DNA from: an uncultured Amaricoccus sp.
Lineage (GTDB): Bacteria; Pseudomonadota; Alphaproteobacteria; Rhodobacterales; Rhodobacteraceae
Length of the DNA: 9,460 nucleotides
Direction: 5' to 3'
Assembly: GCF_937858865.1 (NCBI RefSeq)
Contig: NZ_CALLYO010000290.1
Coordinates: forward strand, 1 to 9,460
Below, in pieces: positions 4,597 to 9,460 of the stretch. The notes under the pieces were generated by a model, which saw nothing but the letters and a program-made list of their open reading frames with translations, was not told the origin of the DNA and searched no databases. Both the position numbers and the translations under genes were made by a program. Position 1 is the stretch's first letter; each line of letters starts with the position of its first letter.

Positions 4597-5460
4597 ATGG
4601 AACCCCTCGCCCCTCCGGCCGACGCCTTCGCCCTCCTCGCCGCCCCCGTCATCGCCGAATCGGTCGTGGCGGCGAGCCGCACCGAGGGGAACGCGCGGCT
4701 CCGCTTCGCCGTCGCCCAGGCGCTGGTGCAGGGGCGGATCGCCTTCCACTACCAGCCGGTGGTCAGCGCCATCCGCCCCGACCGGCCGGCCTTCTACGAG
4801 ATGCTGGCGCGGCTGCGGCTGCCCGACGGGCAGCTCCTGGCCGGCGCCGCCTTCCTGCCCGCGGTCGAGGCCGGCCCGCTCGGCCGCGCCATCGACCGGC
4901 TGGCCCTCGCCGCGGCGCTCGAGGCCCTCGCCGCCGACCCGCTCCTGCGGCTCTCGGTCAACATGTCGCCCCGCTCGATGGGCGACGAGGGCTGGCTCGC
5001 GCTCATCGCCGCCGCGGCGCGCGGCGGCAGCGGCGTCTGCGGGCGGCTCATCATCGAGATCACCGAGGAGGCCGCCCTCGTCGACGCGGCGCAGACCGTC
5101 GACTTCATGAACCATGTCCGCACCAGCGGCTGCGCCTTCGCGCTCGACGACTTCGGCGCCGGCGCCACCGGCTTCCGCCACTTCCGCGACTTCCGCTTCG
5201 ACATGGTGAAGATCGACGGCAGCTTCGCCCGCGGCGTGCACGCCCAGCGCGATGCCCAGGTACTGGTCGAATGCCTCGCCGCCGTGGCGCGCCATTTCGA
5301 GATGCTGACCGTCGCCGAGCACGTCGAATGCGAGGCCGACGCCCGCTGGCTGCGCGATGCCGGCATCGACTGCTTCCAGGGCTATCTCTACGGCCGCCCC
5401 GCCGCCCGCCCGGAGCTCGCCGCCGCCCCGGCCGACGCCATTCGCCGCCGCGCCGGCTGA
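4597..5460 (+). CDS. Stand-alone EAL-domain cyclic-di-GMP phosphodiesterase
   Basis: This 287-aa protein is essentially one EAL domain (about 38-270) with a short Ala/Pro-rich N-terminus and no signal sequence, membrane segment or GGDEF domain. EAL enzymes hydrolyse cyclic-di-GMP to pGpG with Mg or Mn. The signature is EML (68-70) in place of EAL. Metal and substrate residues known from RocR-type enzymes are kept: Glu68, Asn122 in SVNMS, Glu154 in EITE, Asp184-Asp185 in DDFGAG, Lys205 in VKID, Glu241 and Glu244 in AEHVE, and Gln261 in QGYLYGRP. It is therefore probably active. Without a sensor domain, activity may be set by expression or a partner. I chose ATG 4597 (GGAAG about 10 bases upstream) over an in-frame GTG at 4558. 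It converges on phaR with a 4-base gap. Confidence 0.9.
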   Translation: MEPLAPPADAFALLAAPVIAESVVAASRTEGNARLRFAVAQALVQGRIAFHYQPVVSAIRPDRPAFYEMLARLRLPDGQLLAGAAFLPAVEAGPLGRAIDRLALAAALEALAADPLLRLSVNMSPRSMGDEGWLALIAAAARGGSGVCGRLIIEITEEAALVDAAQTVDFMNHVRTSGCAFALDDFGAGATGFRHFRDFRFDMVKIDGSFARGVHAQRDAQVLVECLAAVARHFEMLTVAEHVECEADARWLRDAGIDCFQGYLYGRPAARPELAAAPADAIRRRAG

Positions 5461-5464
5461 AGCC

Positions 5465-6055
5465 TCAGCGGTCCTTGGCGAGCTTGGCGAGCTGCTCCTG
5501 CATCGCGGCGAGCTGCTTCTTCAGCTCGTCGAGCTCCACGTCCTTGTGCGGCGGCTTGTTCGGCCCGTTCTTCGGCGTGAGGCCGGTGGCGAAGGGGGCG
5601 AACATCCGGAGCGCGTTCTCGAACCACTCCATGTTCGAGCGCGCCAGCGCCTCGAAGTTGGCGAGCGCCGGATTGGCCTCGAAGGCCTGGCGCACCTGCT
5701 CGCGCATCGCCTCCTGATTGCGGGCGAAGGTCTCCATCGACGCCTCGAGATAGCCCGGCACGAAGCCCTGCAGCGAGTCGCCGTAGAGCCGGATCAGCTG
5801 GCGCAGGAAAGAGGAGGGCAGCATGGTCTGCCCCTTCGCCTCCTCCTCGAAGATGATCTGCGCCAGGACGCCGCGGGTGATGTCCTCGCCGGACTTGGCG
5901 TCGTTCACCACGAAGTCCTGACCCGAGCGCACCATCTCCGCAAGATGCTCGAGCGTGACGTAGCTCGACTTGGCCGTGTTGTAGAGCCGCCGGTTCGCAT
6001 ACTTCTTGATGATGATCGGCTCGGCGGCGGTTTCGGACTTCTCGGCCACGCGCAT
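5465..6055 (-). CDS. phaR: PHA synthesis repressor PhaR
   Basis: This 196-aa regulator is expected to bind DNA upstream of phasin and PHA genes and to release it when it binds nascent polymer. The N-terminal DNA-binding domain carries the family signature IIKKYANRRLYNTAKSSYVTL (15-35). A PHB_acc domain follows at about 65-105 (IIFEEE and SFLRQLIRLYG), then a helix with ANPALANFEALARSNMEWF (127-145) and a C-terminal charged coiled coil (171-195). The ATG at 6055 has AGGAG only 2 bases away, a tight but usable spacing. It is transcribed divergently from the 62-aa ORF/phaC unit across a 103-base gap, the usual place for autoregulation. Its stop converges with the EAL gene. Confidence 0.95.
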   Translation of the reverse strand: MRVAEKSETAAEPIIIKKYANRRLYNTAKSSYVTLEHLAEMVRSGQDFVVNDAKSGEDITRGVLAQIIFEEEAKGQTMLPSSFLRQLIRLYGDSLQGFVPGYLEASMETFARNQEAMREQVRQAFEANPALANFEALARSNMEWFENALRMFAPFATGLTPKNGPNKPPHKDVELDELKKQLAAMQEQLAKLAKDR

Positions 6056-6125
6056 CTCTCCTGGTGAATGTGTCCCCCGCGGACGATAAGCTTAGCCCTC
6101 GGCCGGCGGGGCGAAAAGGCATTTC

Positions 6126-6143
6126 CGCACCTGCGAATGTGCG
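6126..6143. promoter_or_regulatory. Inverted repeat in the phaR-phaC intergenic region, candidate operator
   Basis: CGCAC (6126-6130) and GTGCG (6139-6143) form an inverted repeat with 8 bases between. PhaR of Paracoccus is known to recognise TGC-rich, dyad-like sites, and this element contains two TGCG steps in the divergent intergenic gap. A second short palindrome, TAAGCTTA, lies at 6087-6094. No convincing -35/-10 pair could be picked for either direction, so the assignment rests on location and symmetry. Confidence 0.3.
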
Positions 6144-6158
6144 AGGGCGAAGGCGGCG

Positions 6159-6347
6159 ATGGACAGAGCGCAAGGCGACGGCGCGCAGGCGACGGCGGAA
6201 ATCCCGCCGGCCGCGCCCCCCGGGCGCGGCGCCCGCGAGTGCGCGCACCTCTACCTCGATCTCTGGGAGCGCAACCTCGTGCACCTCGCGCTCCACGCGC
6301 CGGCGCCCGCCGCCGCCCCGGCATCTCCCGGAGGACGCCCCGCCTGA
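6159..6347 (+). CDS. Small 62-aa protein translationally coupled to the PHA synthase
   Basis: I do not recognise a named family. The 62-residue product has Ala/Pro-rich low-complexity ends and one conserved-looking core, CAHLYLDLWERNLVHLALH (28-46), which forms an amphipathic helix with Trp and leucines on one side. GAAGG lies 5 bases before the ATG, and the stop overlaps the next start as TGATG (6345-6349), so it is probably translated and coupled to phaC. The W-x-x-N pattern resembles the helical N-terminal part of class I PhaC or a fragment of a PhaE/PhaR-type subunit. It may therefore be a detached accessory segment for the short synthase. A frameshift splitting one longer gene is the main alternative, because the frames differ by one step. 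Confidence 0.55.
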   Translation: MDRAQGDGAQATAEIPPAAPPGRGARECAHLYLDLWERNLVHLALHAPAPAAAPASPGGRPA

Positions 6348-7588
6348 TGGCGCGCGCGGCGCCCCACCGCGTCGGCGAGCCGAGCCCGCTCGTCCTGCAC
6401 CTCGGCGCCGCCCTCTCGGCCTACGGCCACGCCCTGCTCGCCGCCCCGCGCGCCGACAGCCCGGGCTTTCCCTGGGCGGCCTCGCTCGAGGTCGACCGCG
6501 CGGCGCTCGCCGGGCTCGACACGATCGAGGTGGCGCTCGAGGTCGCCGCCCGCCTCGGGGCGACCGTCCGCGGCCTCGAGATCTGGCAGCAGCACCCCTA
6601 CCGCCGCAGCCTCGCGGCCCCGCCGGCGGTCTGGCGGGCCGGCTGCTCGCGCCTGCTCGACTTCGGCCAGGCGCCGGAGGCCGCCCGCCCAGACGGCCCG
6701 CCCGTGCTCGTCGTTCCGAGCCTGATCAACCGCTCCTACATCCTCGACCTCGCGCCCGGCCGCTCCATCCTGCGCTGGCTGGCCGGCGAGGGCCTGCGGC
6801 CGCTCCTCGTCGACTGGGGGGAACCGGGGCCGGAGGAGGCGGACTTCGACCTCGCCGCCTACGGCGCGCGCCGGCTCCTGCCCGCGCTCGCCCGCGCCTG
6901 CGAGATCGCCGGGCGGCCGGTGCCGCTCGTCGGCTACTGCATGGGCGGCACGCTCGCCGTCGGCGCCGCCGCCCGCGTGCCCGAGGCGGTCGCCGCCCTC
7001 GTCACCATCGGGGCCCCCTGGGACTTCGCCCCGGCGCACGGGCTCGCCGGCGGCGTCCGGGCGAGCATCCGCGCCCAGGGGGTCGCCCGCGCCGAGGCGC
7101 TGCTCGAGGCCCAGGCGCAGGCCTTCGGCATGATCCCGGTCTCGCTCTTCCAGTTCCTCTTCGCCCTGGTCAATCCGATCCAGGCCGCGCTCAAGTTCCA
7201 GAAGCTCGCCCGCCTCGACCCGCTCGGCCCGGCGGCCGAGCTCTTCGTCGCGCTCGAGGACTGGGTGGCCGACGGGGTGCCGATGCCGCTCGGCGCCGCC
7301 AGGGACCTGCTGCTGCGCTGGCAGATCGAGAACGCGCCGGCGACCGGCGGCTGGCACTTCCTCGGCGGCGCCGTCGATCCCGCCCGGGCCACCCAGCCGG
7401 CGCTCGTCTTCTCGGGCGCGAGCGACAGCATCGCCCCGCCGCCGCTCGCGCTGCCGCTGGCGCAGGTCCTGCCGCGGGCCGAGCTCGTCTCCGCCCGCAC
7501 CGGCCACATCGGCATGATCGTGGGCAGCGCCGCGCGATCCGCCGTCTGGCGGCCGCTGGCAGCCTTCCTCGCAGCGCATGGCGGCTGA
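6347..7588 (+). CDS. phaC: Short PhaC-type polyhydroxyalkanoate synthase (alpha/beta hydrolase fold)
   Basis: This 413-aa enzyme is expected to polymerise (R)-3-hydroxyacyl-CoA into PHA on granules. The lipase-like box G196-Y-C-M-G-G201 gives the nucleophile Cys198, where true lipases have Ser. Asp360 in FSGASDSIAPP and His387 in TGHIGM complete the catalytic triad. Other family segments are IWQQHPYRRSL (79-89), VLVVPSLINRSYILDLAPGRS (120-140) and PLLVDWGEPG (152-161). It lacks the roughly 150-200-residue N-terminal domain of class I synthases (about 590 aa), and in length is closer to class III PhaC. I chose ATG 6347, which overlaps the preceding stop (TGATG) and has GGAGGA 11 bases upstream. 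phaA follows after 136 bases. A depolymerase or other hydrolase role is less likely given the Cys. Confidence 0.88.
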   Translation: MARAAPHRVGEPSPLVLHLGAALSAYGHALLAAPRADSPGFPWAASLEVDRAALAGLDTIEVALEVAARLGATVRGLEIWQQHPYRRSLAAPPAVWRAGCSRLLDFGQAPEAARPDGPPVLVVPSLINRSYILDLAPGRSILRWLAGEGLRPLLVDWGEPGPEEADFDLAAYGARRLLPALARACEIAGRPVPLVGYCMGGTLAVGAAARVPEAVAALVTIGAPWDFAPAHGLAGGVRASIRAQGVARAEALLEAQAQAFGMIPVSLFQFLFALVNPIQAALKFQKLARLDPLGPAAELFVALEDWVADGVPMPLGAARDLLLRWQIENAPATGGWHFLGGAVDPARATQPALVFSGASDSIAPPPLALPLAQVLPRAELVSARTGHIGMIVGSAARSAVWRPLAAFLAAHGG

Positions 7589-7724
7589 GCGTCCGGCGCA
7601 GATCATCCTCGGTTGAGCATCCCGGCCTCATGTGCGACGAGAGGCTGGTTAACGCGCGGGGGAGTGCGATTCGCCTGTCCCTTGCCGCCCGGAAACGGAC
7701 GATCCGGCGCCTTTGGAGGAAGAG

Positions 7725-8900
7725 ATGAGCAAAATCGTAATCGCATCGGCAGCACGCACCGCGGTGGGGAGCTTCAACGGATCGTTCGCCAACACCCCGG
7801 CGCACGAGCTCGGCGCGGCCGCGATCCGCGCGGTGCTCGAGCGGTCGGGCGTCGCGCCGGAGGAAGTCTCCGAGACCATCCTCGGCCAGGTGCTGACCGC
7901 CGGCCAGGGCCAGAACCCGGCCCGCCAGGCGCATATCGCCGCCGGCCTGCCGAAGGAGAGCGCCGCCTGGGGCATCAACCAGGTCTGCGGCTCGGGCCTG
8001 CGCGCGGTCGCCCTCGGCGCCCAGCACATCGCGCTCGGCGACGACGCGATCGTCATCGCCGGCGGCCAGGAGAGCATGTCGCTGTCGCCGCACTGCGCCC
8101 ACCTGCGCGCCGGGCAGAAGATGGGCGACCTGAAGTTCATCGACACGATGATCAAGGACGGGCTCTGGGACGCCTTCAACGGCTACCACATGGGCACGAC
8201 CGCCGAGAACGTGGCGACCCAGTGGCAGATCAGCCGCGACGAGCAGGACCAGTTCGCGCTCGCCTCGCAGAACAAGGCCGAGGCGGCGCAGAAGGCCGGC
8301 AAGTTCAAGGACGAGATCGCCCCCTTCACCGTCAAGACCCGCAAGGGCGACGTGGTGGTCGACCAGGACGAGTACATCCGCCACGGCGCGACGCTCGAGG
8401 GGATGACGAAGCTGCGGCCCGCCTTCTCCAAGGACGGCACCGTCACCGCCGGCAACGCCTCGGGCCTCAACGACGGCGCGGCCGTCGTGCTGCTGATGAC
8501 CGAGGAGGAGGCCGCGAAGCGCGGCATCACGCCGCTCGCGCGCATCGCCTCGTGGGCGACCGCCGGCGTCGATCCCGCGGTCATGGGCTCGGGCCCGATC
8601 CCCGCCTCGCGCAAGGCGCTCGAGAAGGCGGGCTGGAAGGCGGCCGACCTCGACCTCGTCGAGGCGAACGAGGCCTTCGCCGCCCAGGCCTGCGCGGTCA
8701 ACAAGGACATGGGCTGGGACACCGCCAGGGTGAACGTGAACGGCGGCGCCATCGCCATCGGCCATCCGATCGGCGCCTCCGGGGCGCGCATCCTCAACAC
8801 GCTCCTCTACGAGATGAAGCGCCGCGACGCGAAGAAGGGCCTCGCCACGCTCTGCATCGGCGGCGGCATGGGCGTCGCGCTCTGCGTCGAGCGGCCGTAG
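7725..8900 (+). CDS. phaA: Acetyl-CoA acetyltransferase (beta-ketothiolase PhaA)
   Basis: This 391-aa biosynthetic thiolase condenses two acetyl-CoA to acetoacetyl-CoA, the first step of PHB synthesis. The catalytic Cys88 lies in [12 protein letters not shown]. His347 is in [14 protein letters not shown], and Cys377 in LCIGGGMG. These sit one residue before the Zoogloea thiolase positions 89, 348 and 378. NEAFA (at about 319-323) is also present. Length is full. ATG 7725 is chosen over an in-frame ATG at 7713 because GGAGGA (7715-7720) lies 4 bases before it and [15 protein letters not shown] is the family start. It lies 136 bases after phaC and 66 bases before phaB, and is probably co-transcribed with phaB. 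Fatty-acid-degradation thiolase FadA is the alternative, made unlikely by the neighbours. Confidence 0.96.
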   Translation: MSKIVIASAARTAVGSFNGSFANTPAHELGAAAIRAVLERSGVAPEEVSETILGQVLTAGQGQNPARQAHIAAGLPKESAAWGINQVCGSGLRAVALGAQHIALGDDAIVIAGGQESMSLSPHCAHLRAGQKMGDLKFIDTMIKDGLWDAFNGYHMGTTAENVATQWQISRDEQDQFALASQNKAEAAQKAGKFKDEIAPFTVKTRKGDVVVDQDEYIRHGATLEGMTKLRPAFSKDGTVTAGNASGLNDGAAVVLLMTEEEAAKRGITPLARIASWATAGVDPAVMGSGPIPASRKALEKAGWKAADLDLVEANEAFAAQACAVNKDMGWDTARVNVNGGAIAIGHPIGASGARILNTLLYEMKRRDAKKGLATLCIGGGMGVALCVERP

Positions 8901-8920
8901 CTCGGCAATCGTTGATCCTC

Positions 8921-8943
8921 GCCGGACGGGGCAACCGTCCGGC
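8921..8943 (+). other. Strong stem-loop between phaA and phaB
   Basis: GCCGGACGG (8921-8929) pairs perfectly with CCGTCCGGC (8935-8943), giving a 9-bp GC-rich stem with loop GGCAA. It lies in the 66-base spacer, starting 20 bases after the phaA stop and 10 bases before the phaB Shine-Dalgarno. No T-run follows, so it is unlikely to be a full terminator. It could protect the phaA message from 3' decay or partly attenuate phaB. Confidence 0.7.
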
Positions 8944-8966
8944 TCCACATCAGAAGGGGGAAGCTC

Positions 8967-9460
8967 ATGGGACGAGTGGCTCTGGTCACCGGTGGCTCGC
9001 GCGGCATCGGCGCGGCCATCTCGACGGCGCTGAAGGCCGCCGGCTACACGGTGGCGGCGAACTACGCCGGCAACGACGAGGCGGCGAAGAAGTTCACCGA
9101 CGAGACCGGCATCAAGACCTACAAATGGTCGGTCGCCGACTATGAGGCCTGCGCCGCCGGCATCAAGCAGGTCGAGGCCGACCTCGGGCCCGTCGAGGTG
9201 CTGGTCAACAACGCCGGCATCACCCGGGACACGATGTTCCACAAGATGACCCCGCAGCAGTGGAAGGAGGTCATCGACACCAACCTCTCGGGCGTCTTCA
9301 ACATGACGCACCCGGTCTGGTCGGGGATGCGCGACCGCAAGTTCGGCCGCATCATCAACATCTCCTCGGTCAACGGCCAGAAGGGCCAGGCCGGGCAGGT
9401 GAACTATTCCGCCGCCAAGGCCGGCGACATCGGCTTCACCCGCGCGCTGGCGCAGGAAGG
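8967..9460 (+). CDS. phaB: Acetoacetyl-CoA reductase PhaB, 3' truncated by window
   Basis: The first 164 residues of a short-chain dehydrogenase that reduces acetoacetyl-CoA to (R)-3-hydroxybutyryl-CoA, normally with NADPH. The Rossmann motif TGGSRGIG (8-15) binds the cofactor, and NNAGITRDTMFHKMT (81-95) is typical of PhaB. Asn106 in DTNLSGVFNMT, Ser134 in INISSVNGQKGQAGQVNYSAAKAG (shown here as INISS plus NYSAAKAG), Tyr147 and Lys151 form the catalytic tetrad. The ATG at 8967 has AAGGGGGAAG upstream. The usual length is about 240-247, so roughly a third of the protein lies beyond the window. FabG, the related acyl-carrier-protein reductase, is the alternative; the PHA context and NGQKGQ segment favour PhaB. 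Confidence 0.95.
   Translation, partial: MGRVALVTGGSRGIGAAISTALKAAGYTVAANYAGNDEAAKKFTDETGIKTYKWSVADYEACAAGIKQVEADLGPVEVLVNNAGITRDTMFHKMTPQQWKEVIDTNLSGVFNMTHPVWSGMRDRKFGRIINISSVNGQKGQAGQVNYSAAKAGDIGFTRALAQE

Noticed and set aside
6068..6346. N-terminal extension of phaC to 506 aa in its own frame
   Set aside because: The extension is Arg/Pro low complexity in the wrong frame for the 62-aa ORF, and the start at 6347 has both coupling and a ribosome-binding site.
7191..9311. 706-aa minus-strand open frame antisense to phaA and phaB
   Set aside because: Antisense shadow of GC-rich genes; the plus strand carries complete catalytic motifs of PhaC, PhaA and PhaB over the same bases.

Overview
The window comes from a high-GC alphaproteobacterium, probably Rhodospirillales-like. 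The clues are very GC-rich coding sequence with strong third-position GC, a PhaR repressor next to polyhydroxyalkanoate (PHA) genes, a two-domain cold-shock protein, and the conserved RpoD tail. The genus cannot be named from sequence alone.

Layout. (1) Bases 1-185 are the 3' end of rpoD (sigma-70 region 4.2). (2) Bases 186 to about 1060 are an AT-richer insert-like segment. It opens with a long bulged hairpin, then holds an unrecognised 99-aa ORF and a convergent 157-aa gene carrying an RNxxxH motif typical of HEPN ribonucleases. (3) Bases 1050-1581 are a complete YefM-YoeB toxin-antitoxin pair with a TGTACG...CGTACA operator, followed by four imperfect 11-base tandem repeats. (4) On the minus strand, bases 1787-4243 read in transcription order as tRNA-Pro(TGG), pdxH, a GlsB/YeaQ-type small membrane protein, a two-domain cold-shock protein with a long putative 5' leader, and a secreted DUF192 protein overlapping the cold-shock gene. 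(5) Bases 4244-4596 are a repeat- and palindrome-rich intergenic region. (6) A single-domain EAL (c-di-GMP phosphodiesterase) gene follows on the plus strand. (7) From 5465 to the end is a PHA locus: phaR on the minus strand, then a 62-aa ORF, a short PhaC-type synthase, phaA, and phaB (cut by the window end) on the plus strand.

How the genes work together. PhaA condenses two acetyl-CoA to acetoacetyl-CoA, PhaB reduces it with NADPH to (R)-3-hydroxybutyryl-CoA, and the PhaC-type enzyme would polymerise it. PhaR is expected to sense polymer and repress PHA genes. The synthase lacks the long N-terminal domain of class I PhaC. It is translationally coupled (TGATG) to the 62-aa ORF, which carries an amphipathic Trp-containing helix and may be a detached accessory segment.

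Most of the window is ordinary chromosome. The two places most worth a second look are the AT-richer cassette between rpoD and yefM-yoeB, with its switch-like hairpin and candidate HEPN toxin, and the small ORF coupled to phaC. I see no CRISPR array, insertion sequence, transposase or integrase.
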